43,202 bases of DNA from Bacteroidales bacterium. GTDB taxonomy: Bacteria; Bacteroidota; Bacteroidia; Bacteroidales; Tenuifilaceae. Under the pieces are notes generated by a model. That model did no database searches. It was not told where the DNA came from and saw nothing but the letters and a program-made list of their open reading frames with translations. Position 1 is the first letter of the stretch, and the number at the start of each line of letters is the position of its first letter. Positions 23,521 to 32,741 of this stretch are shown here, one piece after another. The stretch is from the NCBI GenBank assembly GCA_013141385.1, contig JABFRB010000030.1:1-43202 (forward strand), written 5' to 3'. Position numbers and translations under genes: made by a program.

Positions 23521-26500
23521 ATGAATTATAAATGGTTTCATTCAGCTATCCTTTCAATTGCGGCTATTGGCTTCTTTTTACTTTCGGAATATTCGCCATC
23601 TATATTATCATCTCTGTCTAGATCTGAACCTAACTTCAAAAAAATTGAAAGAAAAATCCAAAAGGATTTAAATGAAGCAGAACGTTACGCTCAATTTTTC
23701 CTCGATAAATCTAGTAGATATGGTATTAGCAGGGTTTTTAAAATTTACACAGACAGTTTAAGTGAGGAATTGGCTGAAAAAAATATTTCAATTCTACTTT
23801 TTAGAAATGATAAACTCGTTTTTTGGTCCAATAGCCTTGATTTTAAAAGTAATGCGATTGATAAATCAAAATATTTTCTCTGTAATAATCAAAACACTTG
23901 GTATGTTGGACAGTGGGCGACTGAAAAGAGTGATAAGGTGTTAGCATTACTTCTATTGAAGCATGAATACCCATATCAAAATAAGTTTCTGGAGAATGGC
24001 TATAACCCTAAATTCAATGATTTGAATGGGTATGTAATTGCTGAGCAGAACGATAATAATACTAAGAAATTAATGCTAAAAGATGGCACAACTATTAGTT
24101 TTAAGAACAGTAAAAAGCAACATAACGACTGGTACAGTATTATCAAATCTATTCTTCAATGGATATCATTCTTGTCGTTGCTAGGAGTTGTGTTTACTTT
24201 TTTCAATCACCAATATTTTAGGAATAAGCATTTGCTATTTTCAATTACTAGTACGAGTTTAATCATTCTTCTTAGGTTATTGAGTTTAGAGTTTGGATAT
24301 CCAAACCGTGGGTTAGGAGAGCTTTTTAGTCCAGAAATATATGCCCATTCAACATTAAATCCCTCTCTTGGAGATTTTCTAATAAATGCTATTCTTGTCT
24401 TCACTTTAGTATTGCTGATTTATAGGAAATACAGACTTTCCAGTATCACAGTATCCATTAGGTTTAAAAAAATCTATGTTATCGTTTTATCCGCTTTAGT
24501 TTGGGGTGTCTATATTTTGGTTGATAGTCTTTTTTCATCGCTTATAATGCATTCTACTATTACTTTAGAAACCTATAGAATTTTTAACCTTTCAATATTT
24601 TCGCTCCTTTGCTATGTTGCCATATCTTTTTGGATTGTTTCTTCATTGCTCCTTACAGATTTATGGACAAGCATTTTCAGGAAAATTTTTAATGAGTCAA
24701 CCTTAGCTTTAAATGCACTATTTGGTTTCATTGGAGCATATACCATTGGCATTACATTGGGTTATATGCCTACAATTTACGGATTACTTTGGGCCATAGC
24801 CACGTTTAGTTTACTCTTTAGACTTAGATATAGGAATCTTCAGATTTCAACATCATGGTTTTTGGTTTTGTTATGTTTTCTTGCGCTTTACGCCGTTCTT
24901 TTAGTATCAGACTTTACATATCGTAAAGATCGTGAAGTACGAAAGGTATTGGCAATTAATCTTAGTAACGAAAGAGATCCAATAGCGGAGACCTTATTTA
25001 GTTCTCTTAAGAGGAGATTAGAGGCTGATACGATAGTACATCAATATCTGGAAGATATTCAAAAGCATGATATTGAGATGTACGGTTATTTGCAGAACTC
25101 ATACTTTAATGGATATTTTAAAAAATATAATTTTCGAGCAACAGTCTGCTATCCGGGGTCTGATCTTATAATGGATAATTCCGATCAAAAGGTTGACTGT
25201 AATGGATTTTTTAATGATTTGATAAATGTTTATGGCATAAGCATTCCAGGTACATCGTTCTATTTTTTGAATACTCAAAATGGACGAATAAATTACATTG
25301 GATATGCAGAATGTAATCACAAATCTAGGACATCCAGACTTTATATCGAATTTGATTCAAAAATGAATCTTGAGCAGTTGGGGTACCCTGAATTGCTTCT
25401 TGAGGAAAAATTTATTAGCAAATCAAAACTTCCTGTTTACTCTACAGCGAAATATCACCAAAATCAGCTAATAGCTCAAACGGGTGATTATTCCTACAGG
25501 CTAGAGAGTACATTTAAGCTCGATTCAACTCAAAAGTTTGACTTCACAAATCTTGGCAAATATAACCATCTGGTTTACAGAAACGATGATGACGATATTG
25601 TTATAATCAGCAGACCCCGAGAAACGTTACTAAATACAACGGCATCATTTGCTTACATATTCTTCTTTTTTGGACTCGTACTTACACTCTTGTTCAAACT
25701 AGCATTATTCCCAATAAGAACAAGATCTGAAATATCCAGTTTCAAGTATAGGATAAAGACTGCAATGATCTTAGTCGTTTTTCTTTCACTTATTCTAGTA
25801 GCAACGGTTTCAGTTATTTATAGCATTAAGAGTTTTGAGAAAAGAAGCATCGATAATCTTAGCGAGAAACTACTGTCTGTGATGGTTGAGATAGAACGAG
25901 ATTACGGAAAAGAAGATCTATTTACACCATCCAACTACGATTTTCTATCAAATAAACTATTTCAGCTATCAAATATTTTTTATTCTGACATTAACCTTTA
26001 CAGTACATCTGGCATATTGCTTGGTTCATCCCGCCCCGAAATATTCGAAAGAAAATTGCAGGGAAGAAATATGAATCCAGCCGCTTGGTATGAAATGGCC
26101 TACTGCAATACCCAAAAAATTATTCATAAGGAAAAGATAGGTAATATGTCCTTCCTTTCGGCTTATGTTCCATTAATTGATCAGAACAGTAATATCATAG
26201 GCTACCTTAATTTACCGTATTTTACACGTCAAGGGGAATTTATACTTGAACTCTATTCTATAATTGTTGCAATTATCAATATATATGCGCTAATCACGCT
26301 ATTTGCTTTTGTTGTGGCGATAATAATATCGAATCAGATTTCCAAGCCACTTGAGTTAATTAGAGAGAAAATACGTAATGTAGATATTTCAGGTCATAAT
26401 GAACCTATAAAATATATTAGCGAGGATGAGTTAGGCCAACTAGTAAAGGAGTACAATAGGATGGTACTGGAACTTGCTGATAGTGCTGAGAAGTTAGCTA

Positions 26501-27186
26501 GAAGTCAACGTGAGAGTGCTTGGCGCGAAATGGCTAGGCAAATTGCACATGAAATTAAAAACCCTTTAACTCCCATGAAACTTAGCCTTCAGCATTTAAT
26601 TAAGGTAAAACAGGAGGGGAGCGAGAATTGGGATTTGATGTTTCAGAAGTTTTCTGTATCCCTTATTGATCAAATAAATAGTTTATCGAATATAGCAACT
26701 GAGTTTTCAAACTTCGCTAAGATGCCCGTTTCATCTATTGTTGAGGTAAATATGAATTCAATTGTTGATGAAATATTGACCTTATTCTCAGGGTATAACA
26801 ATATTAAATTCACCTATGTTAATGGGTGTGGTAGACAGATTACTGTTAAGGGGGATAGAGAGCAGCTATTTAGAGTTTTTGTAAATCTTACTAAAAACGC
26901 CGTTCAGTCCATTGAAAAAGGGAAAAGAGGGGATATTAAAATTGAGTTATCTTGTAAAGATAAAACAGTGATTGTTAGTGTTGAAGACAATGGTAAAGGT
27001 ATACCCGATGAACTTAGTCCAAAATTATTTAGCCCAAATTTTACCACAAAATCCAGTGGTATGGGGCTTGGTTTGGCAATTGTAAAGGGAATTGTTGAGA
27101 GTACGGGCGGTAAGATATGGTTTGAAACGGAATTAGGTAAAGGAACAAAGTTTTTTGTGGAACTGCCATTGAATTCCAATAATTAG
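23521..27186 (+). CDS. NtrY-like multi-membrane sensor histidine kinase
   Basis: A 1221-residue membrane kinase. There is one N-terminal helix (about 8-24), a periplasmic region to about 205, a cluster of around eight helices (about 210-465), a second large extracytoplasmic part (about 470-700), more helices near 706-725, 740-762 and 914-938, and a HAMP linker (ISNQISKPLELI..., about 938-990). HisKA follows with SAWREMARQIAHEIKNPLTP (H1010), then HATPase motifs VNLTKNAVQSIEKG, SVEDNGKGIP and SSGMGLGLAIVKGIVESTGG. The HisKA sequence with EIKNPLTPMKLS is NtrY-like. The double sensor architecture is much larger than typical NtrY (about 700-750 residues). No receiver protein gene lies next to it, so its partner is elsewhere. 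The start at 23521 gives a good signal-anchor. Confidence 0.92.
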   Translation: MNYKWFHSAILSIAAIGFFLLSEYSPSILSSLSRSEPNFKKIERKIQKDLNEAERYAQFFLDKSSRYGISRVFKIYTDSLSEELAEKNISILLFRNDKLVFWSNSLDFKSNAIDKSKYFLCNNQNTWYVGQWATEKSDKVLALLLLKHEYPYQNKFLENGYNPKFNDLNGYVIAEQNDNNTKKLMLKDGTTISFKNSKKQHNDWYSIIKSILQWISFLSLLGVVFTFFNHQYFRNKHLLFSITSTSLIILLRLLSLEFGYPNRGLGELFSPEIYAHSTLNPSLGDFLINAILVFTLVLLIYRKYRLSSITVSIRFKKIYVIVLSALVWGVYILVDSLFSSLIMHSTITLETYRIFNLSIFSLLCYVAISFWIVSSLLLTDLWTSIFRKIFNESTLALNALFGFIGAYTIGITLGYMPTIYGLLWAIATFSLLFRLRYRNLQISTSWFLVLLCFLALYAVLLVSDFTYRKDREVRKVLAINLSNERDPIAETLFSSLKRRLEADTIVHQYLEDIQKHDIEMYGYLQNSYFNGYFKKYNFRATVCYPGSDLIMDNSDQKVDCNGFFNDLINVYGISIPGTSFYFLNTQNGRINYIGYAECNHKSRTSRLYIEFDSKMNLEQLGYPELLLEEKFISKSKLPVYSTAKYHQNQLIAQTGDYSYRLESTFKLDSTQKFDFTNLGKYNHLVYRNDDDDIVIISRPRETLLNTTASFAYIFFFFGLVLTLLFKLALFPIRTRSEISSFKYRIKTAMILVVFLSLILVATVSVIYSIKSFEKRSIDNLSEKLLSVMVEIERDYGKEDLFTPSNYDFLSNKLFQLSNIFYSDINLYSTSGILLGSSRPEIFERKLQGRNMNPAAWYEMAYCNTQKIIHKEKIGNMSFLSAYVPLIDQNSNIIGYLNLPYFTRQGEFILELYSIIVAIINIYALITLFAFVVAIIISNQISKPLELIREKIRNVDISGHNEPIKYISEDELGQLVKEYNRMVLELADSAEKLARSQRESAWREMARQIAHEIKNPLTPMKLSLQHLIKVKQEGSENWDLMFQKFSVSLIDQINSLSNIATEFSNFAKMPVSSIVEVNMNSIVDEILTLFSGYNNIKFTYVNGCGRQITVKGDREQLFRVFVNLTKNAVQSIEKGKRGDIKIELSCKDKTVIVSVEDNGKGIPDELSPKLFSPNFTTKSSGMGLGLAIVKGIVESTGGKIWFETELGKGTKFFVELPLNSNN

Positions 27187-27203
27187 ATTCAGAATAATAA
27201 CCA

Positions 27204-27357
27204 ATATGAGTGTCCGTTTAAATAACAAAATCAAACCTTTATCCTGTCATTCCTGCGAATGCAGGAATCCCATTGTTTACATCCAGATTCCGGGACTTCG
27301 CCCGGAATGACAACTAAGTATGTTTATTGAAATAGTAATCTAAACGGATACTCATAT
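27204..27357. repeat. 154-bp MITE-like element with 17-bp terminal inverted repeats
   Basis: ATATGAGTGTCCGTTTA (27204-27220) and TAAACGGATACTCATAT (27341-27357) are inverted copies with one mismatch. Inside are ATTCCTGC-GAAT-GCAGGAAT and ATTCCGGG-ACTTCG-CCCGGAAT. TGTCATTCC and GGAATGACA are themselves inverted, so the whole element folds as nested hairpins. There is no coding content. It fills most of the gap between the kinase and the POT transporter. Confidence 0.75.
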
Positions 27358-27400
27358 AACCAAAATATCCCTGAAATCTACGTACTCAGAAACATTGTGA

Positions 27401-28711
27401 TTAAACATCTTTTTTAGGTGCCAAGTATTTATTATAAAGTAAAAGACCAATAATTGTTGCAACCCCAATCATAGAGAACATAAACCAAAACAGGTCTGGA
27501 CGTCCCATTTTTGTAATTAATCTCACATATGAAAATGCACCTAAAATACCAGCTATAAAACTACCTATTACACCATAAAGGAAAGAATATCCAAGGTAAA
27601 GGGCTTTATTTTCTTCAGGCGCAATCAATCCAATATAGGAAATGAACTTTGGGTGAGCCGTCATCTCACCAATAGAAAATACCACCAATCCCATTAAGAA
27701 GACCCATGCTTGTGTTGACAATGCAATAATTCCCATTCCAATTGTTCCAAATGTAATACCAATAATTATGGTTGGCAGTGCCTTTTTGTTTTTTACAATA
27801 TTTGATATAACAAGTTGGAGTAGAATTATTGTTCCTGCTGAAATTACTGTAACGTGTTCAGCATCAAAAGCCCATTGAGGGTTCTCTTTAAATATAGATA
27901 GGAATGAATTAACTACATTATTCACAGGAGCCATATCAATATACTCCTTTAAATACCAAAGTACAGCATCAAACATCTGAAAATACATTACCCAAAAGCC
28001 GGAATAAATTAGAATCATAAGGAAAAATCGGTAATCCTTTAAAACCAATACCATTCCTTTAAAAACATCTATGATTGATTTTGAGGTTGTGGCTCTTTGA
28101 GGCTCTTTGAAAATAAAGATATTTAAGATGAGCATTGAACCAGTAAATGCTGATGCCATAAGAAATATATAAGACCAGCCAATATTCTTAAGGAATGGGA
28201 TTAAAATTAACGGAAAAAGAAATGCTCCAAGGTTGATAGACCAGTAATAAATTCCAAAACCTAAAGCGGAATTACTTTGATCTGTTGATCGGGCAATTGT
28301 TCCAGATATTATAGGTTTAAAGGTTCCTGCTCCAGTTACCATAAGCAGTAGGCTAAGAAAAACGGCAAAATAGGATGTGCTAATACTGGTACAGAAATAC
28401 CCTAAACTCATTACAATAAAGGCAAACATTAAGGTTTTTCGGTAGCCAAATTGATCCGCAATTGCCCCTGATAGTATAGGTAGAAAGTAGAGTAATGGTG
28501 TAATAACACTTTTAATAACACCTACACCCTCTTTCGAAAAGCCTAATCCTCCCTGATTTGTATCCAAAATTAAATAAACTGAAAGAACTGACATCACACC
28601 ATAATAGGAACCCCTTTCAAAGAATTCCATTACAATTACTGTCCAAAAGTTCTTTGGAAATGACTTATAAACATTAGTTTTAGCAGATTTAACTTCCATA
28701 GTTTTTATCAT
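27401..28711 (-). CDS. POT/PTR2-family peptide transporter
   Basis: A 436-residue major facilitator of the proton-dependent oligopeptide transporter type. The signature MEFFERGSYYGVMSVLSVYL (ExxER...YYG proton site, about residues 28-47) is followed by GAIADQFGYRKTLMFAF, GAGTFKPIISGTIARSTD and GFGIYYWSINLGAFLFP, the PTR2 motifs. About 12 helices are visible, with a larger loop near residues 255-275. It is slightly shorter than many POTs (450-500). Uptake of di- and tripeptides is the family function and would fit with the secreted M6 protease nearby, but this link is inference. It is preceded by its own terminator-separated neighbour, so it is probably monocistronic. Confidence 0.87.
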   Translation of the reverse strand: MIKTMEVKSAKTNVYKSFPKNFWTVIVMEFFERGSYYGVMSVLSVYLILDTNQGGLGFSKEGVGVIKSVITPLLYFLPILSGAIADQFGYRKTLMFAFIVMSLGYFCTSISTSYFAVFLSLLLMVTGAGTFKPIISGTIARSTDQSNSALGFGIYYWSINLGAFLFPLILIPFLKNIGWSYIFLMASAFTGSMLILNIFIFKEPQRATTSKSIIDVFKGMVLVLKDYRFFLMILIYSGFWVMYFQMFDAVLWYLKEYIDMAPVNNVVNSFLSIFKENPQWAFDAEHVTVISAGTIILLQLVISNIVKNKKALPTIIIGITFGTIGMGIIALSTQAWVFLMGLVVFSIGEMTAHPKFISYIGLIAPEENKALYLGYSFLYGVIGSFIAGILGAFSYVRLITKMGRPDLFWFMFSMIGVATIIGLLLYNKYLAPKKDV

Positions 28712-28732
28712 CAGGATTGATTATCTAAATAT

Positions 28733-28766
28733 AAAAACAGCCATTCATTAAAGAACAGCTGTTTTT
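28733..28766 (-). terminator. hairpin after the coiled-coil gene
   Basis: AAAAACAGC (28733-28741) and GCTGTTTTT (28758-28766) form a 9-bp stem. It lies just past the stop of the minus-strand coiled-coil gene and before the POT start. T-runs on both strands allow bidirectional use. Confidence 0.65.
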
Positions 28767-28792
28767 TTTGAATAAAAAAATATCTTATAAAA

Positions 28793-29329
28793 TTAACTCT
28801 TTTTGTTCAGACTTTTCTCGGCTTCTTTCAGTGCTTTTTCGGCTTCTTTTTTTGCATCCTTAGCTTTATTTAGAGCCTCTTTTCCTTTTATTTTCAATTT
28901 ATTACCAGTTTCATACTTTTTAGTAGAAGCTTTGATTTTGTTATTTATCTCTTTAGAATCAGCTTTATACTTAGTATCTAATGTTTTTAATTCAGCTTTT
29001 GCTTGTGTAACTGTCTCTTTATCCTTAGATCTCAGCTGTTTTTCAAGAGGTTTAGTGTTCGAGAAATACTCTTTATCAAGCGATTTAAGTTCACTCTCTA
29101 AAGACTTAAGTTCACCTTCAGCTTCTTTTGACATTTCCTGCCCAACTTGAATAAGGCTATCAGCAGAGACTACTTTAGCATCAGCCTTATCAAATTTTAA
29201 TTTTGCTGCATCAACCTTATCTTGAAGTTTCTTTACTTTAGGATCATCTTGAGCAAAACTAAGGTTTACAGATACTAGGAATAGAAGTATCATGGATATT
29301 TTTAGACTTCGGAGTATAAGTTTGTTCAT
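28793..29329 (-). CDS. secreted lysine-rich coiled-coil protein
   Basis: A 178-residue protein with a signal peptide (LKISMILLFLVSVNLSFAQ, cleavage near residue 26). The rest is an almost continuous, very Lys/Glu/Ala-rich helix, for example KVKKLQDKVDAAKLKFDKAD, SLESELKSLDKEYF and the C-terminal KAKDAKKEAEKALKEAEKSL. A periplasmic coiled coil is clear, but no family was recognised. It is located between the POT transporter gene and the caspase-fold gene on the same strand, with terminator-like hairpins on both sides, so it is probably transcribed alone. The structural role is a guess. Confidence 0.78.
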   Translation of the reverse strand: MNKLILRSLKISMILLFLVSVNLSFAQDDPKVKKLQDKVDAAKLKFDKADAKVVSADSLIQVGQEMSKEAEGELKSLESELKSLDKEYFSNTKPLEKQLRSKDKETVTQAKAELKTLDTKYKADSKEINNKIKASTKKYETGNKLKIKGKEALNKAKDAKKEAEKALKEAEKSLNKKS

Positions 29330-29398
29330 AATGGTTTTTTTTAAGATTAAACTGGATAGTTGTACGTTGATTTTTTCAAGTTGTTGGGTAAATTTAGT

Positions 29399-29435
29399 AA
29401 AAAGATACCCACTTTACTTTAGTGGGTATCTTTTT
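29399..29435 (-). terminator. terminator of the caspase-fold gene
   Basis: AAAAAGATACCCACT and AGTGGGTATCTTTTT form a 15-bp stem with a 7-nt loop. It lies 3 nt from the stop codon at 29438. A T-run follows on the minus strand. Confidence 0.85.
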
Positions 29436-29437
29436 CT

Positions 29438-31420
29438 TTATTTTTTCACAAACATAAATTCGCCACCTTCATCGCCAGTATCCTTAATATCACCATACAT
29501 AGGTGTAACAGGGCTTCCATTCATTACATCAGTTTTAAAACTGCTGAAAAGTTCTTCTGCAGTAAGATAATCTTTGGTATTTTCATTCAACCTTTTAACA
29601 AGGTACTCAAGAAATAAACTCTTATCGGGAACAACTGTTAGTGCTCCACTCGTCATCGCCTGTCGACTGGGATTATCATAAAGTTTGTTCTTTGCAGCTG
29701 AGGTTTCCTCAAATGTTTTACGATTTCTAAAAATACTACCACCAAAGCAAGCATCAGTGATTAAAAGGGTGTGTTTTGACTTTATTGCTGCAACATAATC
29801 CTTTATCTGGCTATTTGCGAGCCAATTTGATGTGGTATTGGATTTTGAATCCACAGGAAGCCAGTACCCAAAATCAGTTTGCTGATCCCAGTAGCCATGT
29901 CCAGCATAGAAAACAAGAATGTTGTCGTTCTTAGTTACTTTACGGGTTAACCGATCTAATTCGTTGATTATTTGCTCTCTAGTTGGGTTTTTTATAAATG
30001 TCACATCTTCTTGATTAAAGGTGTAACGGGTTGTTAATGCTAAGGAAAGTTTTGCAGCATCGCTAATCGGTTGATCAAGAGTTGGAATTTGAGGATCCTG
30101 ATAATCATTTGCACCAAGGATAAGAGCATAGTATTTTGGTGCTCTCTTCTCAGTATTGTTAAAAAGAAGATCTAACTCTTCAGCTTCCCCTTTTGCAGTT
30201 GCACCAGAAGTAGATTTTCTAAGGACAAAAAATTTCTTCTCAACGCTATTTTGCCTTACATCCAATGCTCTAATTGCAATTTCGTTTTTTCCTACGGAAA
30301 GAGAAACAATTGCTTCAAAGGTTCCATCGGAACTTAACTTTGCTTCAAGACCGTTTATAACAACCTCGTATAAACCACTTTCATCAGCGGCCTTCCCTTT
30401 AACTGTTATATTCGATTCAGTAGTTGCAAATTCCTCACCAGTACTTAATGCTCTTAAGCGTTTATCGTGCATTCCACTTGATAATTGACCATAAGGACGA
30501 CCACGAGTTGCTTCTTTCCCTGAAAGAACAACATTTTCTGGGCTTGTAACAGTAAGTACAGGAGGGTTTTTATCTACAACCTCAACTTTTTTAATGGTAA
30601 GATGTGATGGACTTGATGCAGCTTCAAGTTTCTTTGAAACTTCAACTTTCATTCCAAGAGTTTTTACTGCAGTAATTGGTAAATCTTGGAACTTTACTTT
30701 TCCTATTTTGAGATCTAGTCCATAACCATCATAAGTAATAAGCTCAATACCAAGATCGAGTTTCATGGCTCGGTTCAAATCTTCTGGAACTCTATCAAAA
30801 GTAAAAACTGCTTTTACCGTCTCACCGTTCTTTAAAGTTTTTGTTGGGGTTGAGTAGCGTTCATTTCCTTGAACATCACCTAAAGTACCTCGCTGTGCAT
30901 CGTATTTTTGCTTTTTAAAGTCAGTGATTGTAATTAACCCATTAATCATTTTCAGATCACGGGTTGGACCATTGTTGGTAATAGTAAGCATCATCTCTAA
31001 ACTATTTTTATTCAGATGATGTAAACTTTCAATTTTGAAATTTACCTTACCAACCTCATCTTGTGTAGGAAGTGTTGATTTTGTGTCGGCGGTTAGTTTA
31101 AACATAACATCTCCGTCGAGTTCTTTCATGTCCTTCAGAACATCCCAGATGATGATTTGATTTCTTCCACCAGGAACGTTAGCCCCTACGTTACCCGAAA
31201 CGCTTTTCATTGGCAAAAAAGTTTTGCCAGCGTCAAGAGAATAATAAGGTGTTACGTTGAACATTTGTCCAAGGCTTTCACCTGAAATTGCATACTCAAG
31301 GTTAACTTTTTCGCCAAATTGTTTTGCTGAAATGTTAGTGAAATCTTGAGCTAATGCGGAAATTGCACTAAGCAATATTACCGCCATTACTGATAAGATT
31401 GTTCTAAATCTTTTGCTCAT
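29438..31420 (-). CDS. secreted caspase-fold (C14-like) protease
   Basis: A 660-residue exported protein with a signal peptide (ILSVMAVILLSAISALAQ). Residues 25-115 form a beta domain with YYSLDAGKTFLPM and IIWDVLKDM, typical of Bacteroidota exported proteins. Residues 120-275 are further beta structure, and residues 285-400 are an Ig-like domain (NPPVLTVTSPEN ... VGKNEIAIRALD). The caspase domain occupies about 425-650: YYALILGANDYQDPQIPTL, the catalytic His in FYAGHGYWD (H508) and the catalytic Cys in LLITDACFGG (C558). Both members of the dyad are present, so activity is expected. Caspase-like proteases usually cleave after a basic or acidic residue; the specificity here is unknown. An LPP20-like gene lies 36 nt upstream in the same operon, suggesting an envelope partner. 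Confidence 0.88.
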   Translation of the reverse strand: MSKRFRTILSVMAVILLSAISALAQDFTNISAKQFGEKVNLEYAISGESLGQMFNVTPYYSLDAGKTFLPMKSVSGNVGANVPGGRNQIIIWDVLKDMKELDGDVMFKLTADTKSTLPTQDEVGKVNFKIESLHHLNKNSLEMMLTITNNGPTRDLKMINGLITITDFKKQKYDAQRGTLGDVQGNERYSTPTKTLKNGETVKAVFTFDRVPEDLNRAMKLDLGIELITYDGYGLDLKIGKVKFQDLPITAVKTLGMKVEVSKKLEAASSPSHLTIKKVEVVDKNPPVLTVTSPENVVLSGKEATRGRPYGQLSSGMHDKRLRALSTGEEFATTESNITVKGKAADESGLYEVVINGLEAKLSSDGTFEAIVSLSVGKNEIAIRALDVRQNSVEKKFFVLRKSTSGATAKGEAEELDLLFNNTEKRAPKYYALILGANDYQDPQIPTLDQPISDAAKLSLALTTRYTFNQEDVTFIKNPTREQIINELDRLTRKVTKNDNILVFYAGHGYWDQQTDFGYWLPVDSKSNTTSNWLANSQIKDYVAAIKSKHTLLITDACFGGSIFRNRKTFEETSAAKNKLYDNPSRQAMTSGALTVVPDKSLFLEYLVKRLNENTKDYLTAEELFSSFKTDVMNGSPVTPMYGDIKDTGDEGGEFMFVKK

Positions 31421-31456
31421 ATTTTAAAGTTTTATAGGTTCTGAAAATATAGTTTA

Positions 31457-32494
31457 TTATTTGGGAGTAAATATTTCGTTTATGTTTAAATCAAGTTTCA
31501 TAGTGTCCCTCTCAAATACAATGCCATTTAATTTTAGCTGGGCAAGGTAAGAAACGGTTTCGCGTGTAAGGTTAGATGTTGACGGGTTATATTTTTCTCC
31601 TAGGTTTTTGATTCTAGTTTTGGTTTGTTGTGTGGAGAGAGTCAAGTTGCGAAGAAGTTCCCGGGTAAATTTGCTCCACAGTCCATTATAGCTGATTAGA
31701 GGAGGAATATTTTTATCCTCAGTGGGAGCTGTATATTTATAAATATAAACCGGGAATTCAATTTTGTTGTTTAAATATTCAGAGTTGGATAGAAACTTAT
31801 TTCCTTTCTCGCGATATAGATAATGTGCTGATTGAGTTACATTTTCTGATTGACGCAATGCCGATAATAGTTCATACTCAGCCTGAACTTCAAAAGCATC
31901 GGCAACTTGTGCTTCAATATAAAGTACTGAACCCACCACTGAAAGTATATTATTACTTTCAGTCTTTAATTCCTTAGGTTCATATTTAATAAGTATCATC
32001 GATTCGTTATAGCGTGTCATGTGGCTATCCAAGACAGCAAAAGAAGCATCATCAATTTTTGATGCCGAGGAAACTTTAAAGTAAGTATCGTATCGTTGCC
32101 GAAAATCGGAATACCTGCCTGACTGCTTATCGGAAGTGTATACATCCCTAAAATATTGAAGTTTAGCATTAAGATATATCCCTGCCATTGCTTTAGCTCT
32201 ATGAATGGCCATTTCTTTTGCTTGAGCCGATTCCATATCGGGATCGGAAATTCCAACAGCGTAAATGCAATTCATAGCACTCTGCGGTGGTGTAAAAAAC
32301 CAAGTAGGTAGTGTATCTGGGTAGAAGCTTAGTTTTGTCAAATTTTTAAACTTATTTGACGATCTGTTTTGAGATTCACTGGTCTCTTTTAAAAAAGTTT
32401 TCTCAAAATTATTTTTCTCTTGACTTTTGGAATTGCTTGGAATAATGACAATTGCAATAAGAAAAAGGATGCTGTAAAGGTAAAGTTTTATCAT
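31457..32494 (-). CDS. LPP20-like exported protein, caspase operon
   Basis: A 345-residue protein with a signal peptide (YLYSILFLIAIVIIPSNSKS) and no lipobox Cys evident. Residues 60-170 resemble the LPP20 domain: PTWFFTPPQSAMNCIYAVGI, then an Ala-rich helix MAIHRAKAMAGIYLNAKLQY. The remaining part is alpha/beta with several aromatic segments (SYNGLWSKFTREL) and no recognised motif. It is the first gene of a pair with the secreted caspase-fold protease, 36 nt apart. The architecture parallels the lipoprotein at 1240-2631, which also has a WV/WF...YAVG or YYVG signature, suggesting that the organism uses several LPP20 modules in envelope complexes. Confidence 0.72.
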   Translation of the reverse strand: MIKLYLYSILFLIAIVIIPSNSKSQEKNNFEKTFLKETSESQNRSSNKFKNLTKLSFYPDTLPTWFFTPPQSAMNCIYAVGISDPDMESAQAKEMAIHRAKAMAGIYLNAKLQYFRDVYTSDKQSGRYSDFRQRYDTYFKVSSASKIDDASFAVLDSHMTRYNESMILIKYEPKELKTESNNILSVVGSVLYIEAQVADAFEVQAEYELLSALRQSENVTQSAHYLYREKGNKFLSNSEYLNNKIEFPVYIYKYTAPTEDKNIPPLISYNGLWSKFTRELLRNLTLSTQQTKTRIKNLGEKYNPSTSNLTRETVSYLAQLKLNGIVFERDTMKLDLNINEIFTPK

Positions 32495-32666
32495 AGTATT
32501 AAAAGCTCTTATCTAGGTAAAAATAGGAAATAAAAAGCATTCCATTACCAAACTATATTATCCATTTTTGATGTAAGGTCGATAATGATATGTGAGAGCT
32601 GCATTATCAATTGTAAACCAATTAGAATAGATATAGAGACTATCGGGATATCATCAATAATAAAAA

Positions 32667-32695
32667 TGAAGGCTACCCATTGAGAGTAGCCTTCA
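32667..32695 (-). terminator. terminator of the M6 protease gene
   Basis: On the minus strand TGAAGGCTAC and GTAGCCTTCA form a 10-bp stem followed by TTTTTATT. It lies about 47 nt after the protease stop codon. A smaller hairpin, AACCTGT/ACAGGTT, sits nearer the gene at about 32710-32728. Confidence 0.82.
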
Positions 32696-32741
32696 CCTTA
32701 TAATCTAGAACCTGTTCTTTACAGGTTATTTGAAATAGTTA

